Shown: positions 7,799-16,448 of the stretch, one piece after another | Layout: every line of letters begins with the position of its first letter | How positions within the stretch are numbered: position 1 is the stretch's first letter | NCBI GenBank assembly: GCA_004796425.1 | Contig: QZLB01000059.1 | Coordinates: forward strand, 1-35,811 | Reading direction: 5' to 3' | Length of the DNA: 35,811 nt | Source of the DNA: Desulfobulbaceae bacterium | Lineage (GTDB): Bacteria; Desulfobacterota; Desulfobulbia; Desulfobulbales; Desulfocapsaceae | Notes under the pieces: model-generated | The model's input: only the letters and a program-made list of their open reading frames with translations | What the model was told of the DNA's origin: nothing | The model's database searches: none | Position numbers and translations under genes: made by a program

Positions 7799-8220
7799 AT
7801 ATCCTCGGCTTATATAATTACTGGATCGTAGTGGTGCTGATGCTGATCGGCTTCTACATCGTCATCGCTCACGAGAACCTGATTAAAAAACTGGTCGGGC
7901 TCTCCATTTTCCAGACTTCGGTATTTTTCTTCTATATCAGTATGGGAAAGATCACCGGTGCAACCGCCCCGATCCTCGATGAAAAGTATGAGCTCTATTC
8001 TAATCCGCTGCCCCATGTACTGATTCTGACCGCGATCGTGGTTGGCATCGCGACCACCGCCCTCGGCCTTGCTCTGGTCGTGCGTATTCAGGAGGCATAC
8101 GGGTCAATAGAGGAGCGGGATATACAGGAACAGGACGCCCATGACCAGCTTGAATGTCAGTTGGAGGCATATGGTCCAAGTTCCATGGAAATTTCAGACG
8201 AACAGGAACAAGACGAGTGA
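7795..8220 (+). CDS. mrpC: Na+/H+ antiporter subunit MrpC (NuoK-like)
   Basis: 141 residues. Three membrane helices with the NuoK/MrpC pattern: NLIKKLVGLSIFQTSVFFF in the second helix and DPLPHVLILTAIVVGIATTA-like sequence (here NPLPHVLILTAIVVG) in the third. A charged Glu/Gln-rich C-terminal tail of about 35 residues extends past the usual end. ATGA overlap with mrpB and GTGA overlap with mrpD. Homologous to MbhG. Confidence 0.9.
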   Translation: MNILGLYNYWIVVVLMLIGFYIVIAHENLIKKLVGLSIFQTSVFFFYISMGKITGATAPILDEKYELYSNPLPHVLILTAIVVGIATTALGLALVVRIQEAYGSIEERDIQEQDAHDQLECQLEAYGPSSMEISDEQEQDE

Positions 8221-9704
8221 CCACACACCTCCCCATTCTGCAGGTTATTATCCCACTGCTGGCGGCGCCATTCTGCATTTTTCTGCGAATACCGCGACTG
8301 GTTGGCATTTTTGCGATACTGGTGAGTGCGGCCGCCTTCCTGGTTAGCTGCGGTCTGCTGCAGCAGGTTATCACTGCCGGTACTATTTCCTATAAGTTGG
8401 GTGGCTGGCCGGCACCGTGGGGAATTGAGTACCGAATCGATATTTTGAATGTCTATCTCCTGCTATTGGTCTCTGCAATGAGCACCATTGTTCTGGTCGC
8501 CGCCCAGACGAGTATAAAAAAGGAGCTGCCGGAAGACCGGCATGTCTTTTTTTATACCTCTTTTCTGCTCTGTCTCACTGGCCTGCTCGGTATCCTGGCT
8601 ACCGCTGATGCCTTTAATGTCTTTGTTTTTCTTGAGATATCGGCATTATCAACCTATACGATGATTGCCCTGGGGACTGATCGAAGGGCGTTGACCGCCT
8701 CATACCAGTATCTGATTATGGGAACCATTGGAGCAACGTTCATCATTATTGGCGTTGGGTTGATGTACATGATGACCGGTACCCTGAATATGTATGACCT
8801 GGCCGAGCGATTACCGGAAGTGAATACTTCCCGAACGGTACTCAGTGCCTTTGGCTTCTTTATCGTCGGGGTATGTCTGAAACTGGCCTTGTTTCCGCTC
8901 CATCTCTGGCTGCCGAACGCATACGCGTTTGCGCCATCAATCGCCACAGCCTTTTTGGCGGCTACCGCGACAAAAGTAGCGGTTTATCTGCTGATCAGGT
9001 TGGTTTTTTCCATCTTCGGCATCGAGTTTGTGGTAACAGTCCTGCCCATGCAGGAAATTTTCATGGTTCTTGGTCTGGCCGGTATTTTTGCCGCTTCAGT
9101 TTCGGCAATCTATCAGCTTAATATCAAAAGACTTTTTGCATATTCAAGTGTGGCACAGATCGGCTACATGATCCTAGGGTTGGCTATTGGTACTAAGCTT
9201 GGACTGGTGGCGACACTGGTTCACATGTTTAACCATGCTTTGATGAAAGCCGCTGTTTTTCTGGCAATCGGTGGTGCCGTTTATCGAATACACAGCGCCC
9301 AGTTGATACATTTCGCCGGTCTTGGCCGCAAAATGCCGCTCACGATGGCTGCAATCGTCATCGGCGGGCTGAGTCTTATTGGGGTTCCCTTGACGGTTGG
9401 TTTCGTCTCCAAGTGGTATCTGGTATTGGCACTGCTGGAGAATGGCTGGTGGCCGGTGGCCATACTGGTATTAATGAGTTCGCTTCTCGCCGTTATGTAC
9501 GTCTGGCGAACTGTTGAATGGATTTATTTTACCCCTCCACGCATCAATATTGATGATGTGACCGAGGCGCCGCTCAGCCAGCTAATCCCGATCTGGATTC
9601 TGGTGCTGGCCAATATCTATTTTGGTTTAAATACGTCACTGACCGTCGGTTTGAGTAAAATGGCGGCTGAGAGTCTCTATGGCATATTCGGGGGGGTCTT
9701 GTAA
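8217..9704 (+). CDS. mrpD: Na+/H+ antiporter subunit MrpD (first NuoL/M/N-like subunit)
   Basis: 495 residues, about 14 membrane helices, proton_antipo_M family. Key charged residues of the proton path are present: E140 in FVFLEIS, K222 in CLKLALFPLHLWLP, K253, H340 and K344 in FNHALMK. The start is GTG 8217, overlapping the mrpC stop; an upstream ATG in the same frame (8154) would place 21 non-family residues at the front. Homologous to MbhH and to NuoN/NuoM. Confidence 0.88.
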   Translation: MTTHLPILQVIIPLLAAPFCIFLRIPRLVGIFAILVSAAAFLVSCGLLQQVITAGTISYKLGGWPAPWGIEYRIDILNVYLLLLVSAMSTIVLVAAQTSIKKELPEDRHVFFYTSFLLCLTGLLGILATADAFNVFVFLEISALSTYTMIALGTDRRALTASYQYLIMGTIGATFIIIGVGLMYMMTGTLNMYDLAERLPEVNTSRTVLSAFGFFIVGVCLKLALFPLHLWLPNAYAFAPSIATAFLAATATKVAVYLLIRLVFSIFGIEFVVTVLPMQEIFMVLGLAGIFAASVSAIYQLNIKRLFAYSSVAQIGYMILGLAIGTKLGLVATLVHMFNHALMKAAVFLAIGGAVYRIHSAQLIHFAGLGRKMPLTMAAIVIGGLSLIGVPLTVGFVSKWYLVLALLENGWWPVAILVLMSSLLAVMYVWRTVEWIYFTPPRINIDDVTEAPLSQLIPIWILVLANIYFGLNTSLTVGLSKMAAESLYGIFGGVL

Positions 9705-11191
9705 TGGCGCTCTCTGCTGAAATGATGCTGATACTCACCATGGTGGTTCCGCTTATTGCGGTCGGCGGTATTGCTGCAGCCCACAAGTATCCCAATCTTC
9801 GTGAAGCAGTGACGATTACCGCGAGTCTGATCCTGATTTATCTGGTTTCCAGTCTCTATGGTATCACCAAGGCAGGAGGTGTGGTAAGCGTTCAGGGAGC
9901 GGAGTTGTTTTCCGATCTTGCCCTCAGCTTTCGCATAGAACCGCTGGGTATGATTTTTTCCCTGGTAGCCGGATACCTGTGGCTGGTTACCACCATCTAT
10001 GCGATTGGCTATATGCGCGGGCACCACGAGAAAAACCAGACCCGGTTCTATTGCTGTTTTGCTATTGCCATCTCATCTGCAATGGGTATCGCTTATGCCG
10101 ATAACCTTTTTACCCTGTTTATTTTTTATGAAGTCCTGACCCTTTCTACCTACCCGTTGGTTACCCATGCCGGTACCAAAGAGGCAAAAAATGGTGGACG
10201 GGTATATCTCGGTATTTTACTGTCGACCTCGGTCATTTTCCTGCTGCTCGGGATCATCTCCACCTGGTATGTAACCGGGACGCTAGATTTTCGGGCTGGG
10301 GGGATCTTTGGCGAAGAACATCGTAAGGCAGCGGCAATTCTTCTGCCGCTCTTTATCTTCGGTATCGGTAAAGCGGCAATCATGCCGTTTCACCGCTGGC
10401 TGCCATCTGCCATGGTTGCCCCGACACCGGTCAGTGCCCTGTTACACGCAGTAGCGGTTGTAAAAGCCGGTGTGTTCACCGTGCTGAAGGTTTGTACCTA
10501 CACCTTCGGGATTGATCTGCTGGTTTCACTGCCAACCAGGGATTTTCTGCTCTATCTGGGATGTGCATCGATTATCCTGGCCTCACTGGTTGCCATGCGA
10601 AAGGACAACCTCAAGGCACGACTCGCCTATTCAACAGTCAGTCAGCTCAGTTATATAACGGTCGGAGCTCTATTGGCGACCGGTTCGGGAGCGCTCGGTG
10701 GAGCCATGCATATCGCAACCCATGCCTTCGGTAAAATTACCCTGTTCTTTTGTGCTGGTGCGATCATGGTCGCCTCTCATAAAACTGAAATCAGCCAGAT
10801 GAAAGGGTTGGGCAAACATATGCCGATTACCATGACCGCTTTTTTCATCGGCAGCCTCAGCATTATCGGTCTTCCTCCGTGCGGTGGTACCTGGAGTAAG
10901 TGGTATCTGATGGTCGGTGCGGCGGATACTGGAAAGTGGCTGGTGATGGCGGTACTGATGGTCAGTTCGTTACTCAATATTGCCTATCTTCTGCCAATTC
11001 CACTGAAAGCATTTCTGAGTGAAGACGGGGTAGAGAAAGACCGATCGTTCCAGCTCAAAGAGGCACCCTTGCCGTGTCTTATTGCCCTTTGTTTTACTGC
11101 ATTCGGCTGTCTTGTACTGTTCTTCTATCCACAGCCGCTGTATGAGATTGCACGAGCTTTTCTGGAGGCATCGGGGAATTATGTCAGGTAA
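9704..11191 (+). CDS. Second NuoL/MrpA-N-like proton-translocating subunit
   Basis: 495 residues, about 14 helices, proton_antipo_M family. E143 in FIFYEVLTLS, K223 in FGIGKAAIMPFHRWLP, H248 and K254 in LLHAVAVVKAG match the proton channel of NuoL/MrpA-N. The motif APTPVSALLHA is closer to NuoL/MrpA than to MrpD. There is no C-terminal extension of the kind found in MrpA (about 800 residues), whose tail is supplied here by the DUF4040-MrpB gene. Overlaps mrpD by one base and the next gene by 11 bp. Confidence 0.85.
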   Translation: MALSAEMMLILTMVVPLIAVGGIAAAHKYPNLREAVTITASLILIYLVSSLYGITKAGGVVSVQGAELFSDLALSFRIEPLGMIFSLVAGYLWLVTTIYAIGYMRGHHEKNQTRFYCCFAIAISSAMGIAYADNLFTLFIFYEVLTLSTYPLVTHAGTKEAKNGGRVYLGILLSTSVIFLLLGIISTWYVTGTLDFRAGGIFGEEHRKAAAILLPLFIFGIGKAAIMPFHRWLPSAMVAPTPVSALLHAVAVVKAGVFTVLKVCTYTFGIDLLVSLPTRDFLLYLGCASIILASLVAMRKDNLKARLAYSTVSQLSYITVGALLATGSGALGGAMHIATHAFGKITLFFCAGAIMVASHKTEISQMKGLGKHMPITMTAFFIGSLSIIGLPPCGGTWSKWYLMVGAADTGKWLVMAVLMVSSLLNIAYLLPIPLKAFLSEDGVEKDRSFQLKEAPLPCLIALCFTAFGCLVLFFYPQPLYEIARAFLEASGNYVR

Positions 11192-11468
11192 AAAACAGTA
11201 CTTCTTCGACAAACCGAAAAATGTAAAACTAGTGCTCTACAGTCTTTATGCGAGCTGCGGAGTACTTCTGGTCGTTGATTTTGTTGTCCATCGACATATT
11301 ATCCACCAGTGGGAACAGCTGCTGGGCTTTTATTCAATTTACGGCTTCATCGGTTGTACTGCTATTGTCCTGGGTTCCAAGTGGCTTCGCTCCATCGTTG
11401 AGCGGGAAGAAGATTATTATGACAAAGATGAATTAACGCAAAACAGCGGTGATGATGATGTGGCCTGA
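11181..11468 (+). CDS. Small two-helix membrane protein of the mrp operon
   Basis: 95 residues starting at ATG 11181 with GGGGAA just upstream; a longer frame from 11082 lies within the previous gene and is rejected. Two hydrophobic helices (about residues 16-36 and 48-65) are followed by an acidic tail (EREEDYYDKDE). It overlaps the preceding gene by 11 bp and the next by 20 bp. Not one of the standard Mrp subunits; probably an accessory or assembly subunit of this operon type. Confidence 0.7.
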   Translation: MSGKKQYFFDKPKNVKLVLYSLYASCGVLLVVDFVVHRHIIHQWEQLLGFYSIYGFIGCTAIVLGSKWLRSIVEREEDYYDKDELTQNSGDDDVA

Positions 11469-13164
11469 TCAACTACCGGCGTTTGTACCATTCTTTCTGG
11501 CAGCGGCCCTGGCCCTGGTAACACGGGGAAGAGTCCGTTCTGTGTTGATGATTGGCGCAGTGGTACTGAGCGGCCTGCACCTGTGGCTGCTCTCATCAGA
11601 CATCACGGTGAGTTTTCGTTTTCTGGAGTACGAGTTGACCCCGTATCGGGTAGACAAAATGTCGCTGCTGTTCGGTTACGTATTTCACCTGGCTGCGCTG
11701 ATGTCTGTGCTTTTTTCTCTGCATGTTGAGGATACCACACAGCATGTTTCAGGGCTGCTTTATGCCGGTAGCGCTATTGGTGCAGTTTTTGCCGGAGATT
11801 TACTGACCCTTTTTGTCTTTTGGGAGTTGCTCGCGGTAACCTCGGCCTTTCTGGTCTGGGCGAAGCGAACTGAACGCTCTTATCAGGCCGGGATGCGCTA
11901 TCTCATTATACAGGTGCTCTCCGGTGTTATTTTACTGGGCGGTATTGTGATTCATCTAAATACAACCGGCTCCATTGCCTTTGATTTCATTGGCATCGAC
12001 AGCCTCGGCGGCTGGTTGATTCTGATTGCCTTTGGCTTCAAGGCGGCCTTTCCGCTGCTTCATACCTGGCTCACCGATGCGTACCCTGAGGCCACCTCGA
12101 CCGGTACAGTATTTTTAAGCGCTTTTACGACAAAGACCGCGATTTACACTCTGGCCCGCGCCTATCCGGGTACCGAGCTGCTGATATATGTGGGTGCAAC
12201 CATGGCCTGTTTCCCGATCTTCTATGCGGTGATCCAGAATGATCTGAGGCGGGTCCTTTCTTACAGTCTGATCAACCAGCTTGGTTTTATGGTGTGTGGT
12301 ATCGGTATTGGTACTGCTCTGGCTGTTAATGGTGCGGTGGCCCATGCCTTTGTTCATATCATCTACAAAAGCCTGCTGTTCATGTCCATGGGTGCGGTCC
12401 TCTATATGACCGGCAAGATTAAGGCAACCGATATCGGTGGACTTTACAAGACCATGCCGAAGACTGCCATACTCTGTATTATCGGGGCCGCATCGATTTC
12501 GGCGTTCCCGCTCTTCAGTGGGTTCGTTGCCAAATCTCTGATTATGGCAGCGGCGCTCAAGGAAGGATATGAATGGATCTGGCTCGTCCTGTTACTGGCC
12601 TCGGCGGGTGTACTCAAACACGCCGGTATACAGATTCCATATTTTGCGTTCTTTGCCCACGATTCAGGTATCAGGACTTCAGAACCTCCCCGGAACATGT
12701 TGCTGGCGATGACTATTGCGGCATTTTTCTGTTTGGCAATCGGTATCTATCCTGCGATGCTCTATCGACTCCTGCCCTTTGATGTCGCCTATAGCCCGTA
12801 TGATCTCACCCACGTACTGGCGCAAACACAACTGCTGTTCTTTGCAATGCTGGCCTTTGTTTGGCTGAATATCCAAGGGGTTTACCCACCAGAAGTCCGT
12901 GCGGTGAACGTGGATGCTGAATGGTTTTATCGAAAATTGTTCCGCAGAATATCCGCCTCCTTGTTCGGTTGGCTGTGGCGCACTGATACGGATTTCAGGA
13001 AATGGGCATTAAAGAAAATTGACGACATCACCGTCTATTTTGCAAAAATTCATTCATCGACCTCGGGAAAAGCCTCAATTATCCGGCCAACCGGGTACAT
13101 GGTTATCTGGGTGGCCATATTACTAGCAGCCTATCTCTGGCTTCTACTAAGCTTTCCGCATTAA
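11449..13164 (+). CDS. Third NuoL/M/N-like antiporter subunit
   Basis: 571 residues, about 15 to 16 helices, proton_antipo_M family. E126 in FVFWELLAVTS, K198 in FGFKAAFPLLHTWLTDAYPEA and K229 in TTKTAIY mark the proton path. The C-terminus carries about 70 extra residues with a final membrane helix after an amphipathic stretch. The start is uncertain among GTG 11449 and three consecutive ATGs (11452, 11455, 11458); no strong Shine-Dalgarno decides it. It is the last gene of the mrp operon; 13182-13197 forms a 6-bp hairpin after the stop but has no T tract. Confidence 0.85.
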   Translation: MMMMWPDQLPAFVPFFLAAALALVTRGRVRSVLMIGAVVLSGLHLWLLSSDITVSFRFLEYELTPYRVDKMSLLFGYVFHLAALMSVLFSLHVEDTTQHVSGLLYAGSAIGAVFAGDLLTLFVFWELLAVTSAFLVWAKRTERSYQAGMRYLIIQVLSGVILLGGIVIHLNTTGSIAFDFIGIDSLGGWLILIAFGFKAAFPLLHTWLTDAYPEATSTGTVFLSAFTTKTAIYTLARAYPGTELLIYVGATMACFPIFYAVIQNDLRRVLSYSLINQLGFMVCGIGIGTALAVNGAVAHAFVHIIYKSLLFMSMGAVLYMTGKIKATDIGGLYKTMPKTAILCIIGAASISAFPLFSGFVAKSLIMAAALKEGYEWIWLVLLLASAGVLKHAGIQIPYFAFFAHDSGIRTSEPPRNMLLAMTIAAFFCLAIGIYPAMLYRLLPFDVAYSPYDLTHVLAQTQLLFFAMLAFVWLNIQGVYPPEVRAVNVDAEWFYRKLFRRISASLFGWLWRTDTDFRKWALKKIDDITVYFAKIHSSTSGKASIIRPTGYMVIWVAILLAAYLWLLLSFPH

Positions 13165-13247
13165 CAGATTCAGGGATCACCCCCGCTTTTGAGCGGGATG
13201 AGCCTGCCCCAAGATGTCGGGTTTTTCCGTTTTAGTTTTCTGTATCC

Positions 13248-13276
13248 TTGACCTCCCTACTTTCTTTCGATACAAT
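13248..13276 (+). promoter_or_regulatory. Sigma-70 promoter of the HDOD gene
   Basis: TTGACC (13248-13253), a 17-bp spacer and TACAAT (13271-13276), each one mismatch from consensus. Predicted start about 13283, 56 bp before the ATG. Confidence 0.75.
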
Positions 13277-13338
13277 TAGCATGGTGGTACTGTAACTATC
13301 TGATCTGCAAGGATTGTTTCCCTAAAAGGATAAACTGC

Positions 13339-14196
13339 ATGCTCGACCCTGATTACCAGCGTAAACAGATAATACGCTTTATTAACAAAATGCCGAGTCT
13401 TTCAACGACCGTGGGCAAAGTGATGGAGATCTGTTCACGTGTTGATGCATCACCCAATGAGTTGAACAAGGTTATTTCGCTTGATCCGGTACTCACTGGA
13501 CAGGTTTTAAAACTGATTAATTCGGCTTACTACTCACTGGTCAACAAGGTAACCTCGCTCACCAGGGCAATCACGATGCTGGGACTTAATACGGTCAAGA
13601 ATATGGCCTTGTCCACCGCAATTATCAAATCGGTGTCCAGTGCCAAAAAGTCCAGGGCACTGCCAACCTCCAAATTCTGGGCCCATTCGATCAGTGTCGG
13701 GGTCAGTGCTAAACTTCTTGCAGCGACACAGGATATTCCTATTCTAGAGCGAGAAGAATATTTTATTTCCGGGCTGCTCCACGATCTGGGCAAAGTACCT
13801 TTTGGGGATGAATATATCGATGTACTGGATCACGCCAAAAACGAACAGATACCACTAATAATGGCTGAACGCGACCTGATGGGGATTGATCATCAGGAAG
13901 TAGGGCAGATGATTGCTGAGAAATGGAAACTCAATGAATCAATTACCGCCTGTATCGAAAGCCATCATGAACCGGAATTGCTCGAAGATGAGCTGCAAAA
14001 AAAGGTTGCATTTGTAGCGCTTGGTAACGTCTACTCAAACATTTACGATATCGGATTTGCCGGCAATCATTTTCCATCAGAAGATGAGTTGGCAAAGCTG
14101 CTGGAGCTGACTGGTGTGAGTACCGAGGATTTTGCCGATATCAGAAATGATATTGAGGATGAAATTCACCGGGCTCAGATATTTCTGCAAATCTAA
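13339..14196 (+). CDS. HDOD domain signalling protein
   Basis: 285 residues, almost entirely one HDOD domain (about 13-215). The N-terminal part has the LP.L...V.K.M pattern and DPVLTGQVLKLINSAYY, and the middle has ITMLGLNTVKNMAL. It keeps an HD-like set: H in FWAHSIS, HD in LLHDLGK, DHQEVG and ESHHEPE. HDOD proteins act in signalling, often with kinases or second-messenger systems, and most are not shown to be enzymes. AAAGGA lies 8 nt before the ATG. The next gene is 21 bp downstream on the same strand, so the pair is likely co-transcribed. Confidence 0.88.
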   Translation: MLDPDYQRKQIIRFINKMPSLSTTVGKVMEICSRVDASPNELNKVISLDPVLTGQVLKLINSAYYSLVNKVTSLTRAITMLGLNTVKNMALSTAIIKSVSSAKKSRALPTSKFWAHSISVGVSAKLLAATQDIPILEREEYFISGLLHDLGKVPFGDEYIDVLDHAKNEQIPLIMAERDLMGIDHQEVGQMIAEKWKLNESITACIESHHEPELLEDELQKKVAFVALGNVYSNIYDIGFAGNHFPSEDELAKLLELTGVSTEDFADIRNDIEDEIHRAQIFLQI

Positions 14197-14217
14197 AATT
14201 ATCTGTGGAATGTTTCT

Positions 14218-15147
14218 ATGCTGAAGGCAAAATTCTGGGGGGTTCGAGGGTCAATTCCGGTACCGGGTGCCAATACGACGAAATATGGTGGGAATGGAGC
14301 CTGTCTGGAAATATGTGTCGGTGGCAGAGATAAGATTATCATCATAGACGCCGGTTCAGGGATCAGGGAACTCGGCACCCATATCATGAAAACCCACCTC
14401 CCTAAGGGGTCGCTTGATATCGAGCTGTTTCTCTCCCATACCCATTGGGATCACATCATGGGGTTTCCTTATTTCACGCCGATTTATATACCAGGAACAA
14501 AATTGAAGGTGTATGGACCGGTAACCTTTGAGGACGATCCGCTTGAAGATGTCGTCGGCGGCCAGATGAAGTATCGTTATTTTCCAGTAAACGTAGGGGA
14601 ACTTGCTTCTGATATCGAATATATTCGCTTAAAGGAAGACCCCTCGATCGATCTTGGCGATGGCTTGATGCTCTCCACTAAAATATTGAACCACCCAATC
14701 ACCGCATTGGGATTTCGTTTTGAATACCAGGGAAAAAAGATTGTAACCTGTTACGATACCGAACCATTCAGGAACCTGTTTATAACTGATCCCGACCACC
14801 CGGAGTATGATGAGGCGATGGCCTATGAAGGTGAGCTGGTTGCAGAAGAGCAGAACCGGGTCATTGAAGAGTTTTTTGCCGGTGCAGATCTGCTCATTCA
14901 TGACGCGCAATATACTGAGGAGGAATATGCCACCAAGGTAGGATGGGGGCATACGACTTATGAGTATTGCATTGGTGCGGCAAACCGGGCTGGAGTTAAA
15001 AAATTGGCCCTCTTTCACCATGACCCGGATCGGACTGATTCTCAGATTGATGAGCTAGCCAAAATGTATTGTGAACCTGGCCGATATGGGGAAACAGAAA
15101 TCTTCTTTGCCCGGGAAGGAATGGAAATTGATGTTATGGACGGGTAG
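14218..15147 (+). CDS. Metallo-beta-lactamase-fold hydrolase
   Basis: 309 residues. The zinc motif HTHWDH lies near residues 74-79 and is preceded by the D of IIIDAGSGIRELG. Further ligands are probably H in LNHPI, D in DTEPF or HDAQYT, and H in FHHDP at the C-terminus. The opening KFWGVRGSIPVPG is typical of the group of MBL proteins annotated as cyclic-nucleotide phosphodiesterase-like or phosphoribosyl phosphodiesterase-like. The substrate is unknown. It pairs with the HDOD gene, suggesting a signalling role. The stop is only 3 bp from the stop of the opposing exonuclease gene. Confidence 0.82.
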   Translation: MLKAKFWGVRGSIPVPGANTTKYGGNGACLEICVGGRDKIIIIDAGSGIRELGTHIMKTHLPKGSLDIELFLSHTHWDHIMGFPYFTPIYIPGTKLKVYGPVTFEDDPLEDVVGGQMKYRYFPVNVGELASDIEYIRLKEDPSIDLGDGLMLSTKILNHPITALGFRFEYQGKKIVTCYDTEPFRNLFITDPDHPEYDEAMAYEGELVAEEQNRVIEEFFAGADLLIHDAQYTEEEYATKVGWGHTTYEYCIGAANRAGVKKLALFHHDPDRTDSQIDELAKMYCEPGRYGETEIFFAREGMEIDVMDG

Positions 15148-15150
15148 ACA

Positions 15151-15978
15151 TCAGTAATTGGCCTGTTTAATTTTCCTAACGGTTTCCAGATCGGGTACAT
15201 AAAGCAGCGGGGGAGGGTTCGGATAGTCCAGCTCAAGCGAAGGTTCCCGTTCCAAAAGTCGAATATTGCGATTGTACGCTTCAACCAGTAGCCTCTCCAG
15301 GTTCACCGTGTCTTCAATATTATAGGCCAGCAGCGTTTCCAGTGCCCGACGATCGTTATAGCGTTCAAATTCCCGCCAGAGTAAAACCGCAAACGCTCCG
15401 TCAATACCATCGAGTGTGCCACGATTAATCCCTGCCAGCTTTTCACACCCTTTCAACCCGCCACGAAATCCCAATTGGGCGAGAATAAATCTAAGGTCTA
15501 ATTGAGCCTGTGTTAGACGGGTACGGAAGTGTCGTTCGATGAACGGCACATCAAATGAGATTCCGTTATAGGTGACCATCACTTTGAACTGATCAACATC
15601 ATTTAGGAAATCTTCCAGATTCTCACCGTTGATATAGGTGCGCACCTGTTCACCATCATACAGGGCGATGGTGGTTATCTCGGCGTCTTCTCGAAGCCCC
15701 GAAGTTTCAATATCTAAAAAGCAGGTAACATGCCGAAAGTGGGGGAAGAGCCGCCAGCTGTCCCGGGTTTTCAGGTTCTGAGTGAAATAAGTGGGGTTAT
15801 CAGCAGCCAGTGCCTCAGCAGACAAGTGCAAAACGTTTTCAATTTCGTGGGGAGAGACCCGACTGATCCGGTCCCTGCATTCGAGCAATCGTTGCCAGCT
15901 GTCGATACCTTCGTTCCAGAGTTTTTTCTCGGTACTGTAGCCGATGCCTGGTATATGGCAAAAGGTTGAATAGAGCAT
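15151..15978 (-). CDS. DEDD-family exonuclease, YprB-like
   Basis: 275 residues. N-terminal residues 8-33 look like a helix-hairpin-helix (HIPGIGYSTEKKLW). The RNase H-like exonuclease core has all three motifs: DIETSGL (D89, E91), YNGISFD (D143) and YNIEDTVNL (D223). This matches the YprB/RNase H-like protein family, putative 3'-5' exonucleases of unknown substrate. It is followed on the minus strand side by nothing nearby, and arfB and pyk lie upstream on the same strand. Confidence 0.8.
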   Translation of the reverse strand: MLYSTFCHIPGIGYSTEKKLWNEGIDSWQRLLECRDRISRVSPHEIENVLHLSAEALAADNPTYFTQNLKTRDSWRLFPHFRHVTCFLDIETSGLREDAEITTIALYDGEQVRTYINGENLEDFLNDVDQFKVMVTYNGISFDVPFIERHFRTRLTQAQLDLRFILAQLGFRGGLKGCEKLAGINRGTLDGIDGAFAVLLWREFERYNDRRALETLLAYNIEDTVNLERLLVEAYNRNIRLLEREPSLELDYPNPPPLLYVPDLETVRKIKQANY

Positions 15979-16005
15979 TTCCGTTGGGATCAGATGATAA
16001 TCGGA

Positions 16006-16425
16006 TTAATCGAACTTTGATACTTTTGCTCGAAGTGATTTGATTCTGGATTGTTTTTTCTTGGACTCGAGCCTTCTTTTTTTGGCGGCCTTGGTCGGCC
16101 GGGTCGCTTTTCTTGGTTTCTTCCTGAACGAAGCCAACTTGATCATGTCAGCCAGTCGATTGAGTGCATCTGTTTTGTTCTTTTCAAAACTTCTGAACGA
16201 CTGGGCTTTGATGATGATAACCCCTCCTTCGGTAAGCCGACGGTCTCTTGAATGGAGGAGTTGATTTTTAAGATCCTCGGATAGTGAAGATGCCCTGACG
16301 TCAAATCGAAGATGCACAGCACTTGAGACCTTGTTGACATGCTGGCCTCCCGGGCCGGATGAACGCACCTGGCTGAACTCTATTTCATTGGGGTGCAGGC
16401 TGATGGAGTTGGTAATCTGGAACAT
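16006..16425 (-). CDS. arfB: Alternative ribosome-rescue factor B (ArfB/YaeJ)
   Basis: 139 residues. The catalytic loop SSGPGGQHVNKVSS carries the GGQ that hydrolyses peptidyl-tRNA, and the Lys/Arg-rich C-terminal tail (last about 40 residues) is the part that enters the mRNA channel of stalled ribosomes. Length and layout match E. coli ArfB (140 residues); the separate codon-recognition domain of true release factors is missing. It lies 24 bp after pyk on the same strand. Confidence 0.92.
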   Translation of the reverse strand: MFQITNSISLHPNEIEFSQVRSSGPGGQHVNKVSSAVHLRFDVRASSLSEDLKNQLLHSRDRRLTEGGVIIIKAQSFRSFEKNKTDALNRLADMIKLASFRKKPRKATRPTKAAKKRRLESKKKQSRIKSLRAKVSKFD

Positions 16426-16448
16426 GATCGAAAAGCGTGCGGTGCTCG

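Noticed and set aside
13182-13197. Hairpin after the mrp operon as a terminator
   Set aside because: A 6-bp stem with loop exists, but no T tract follows.
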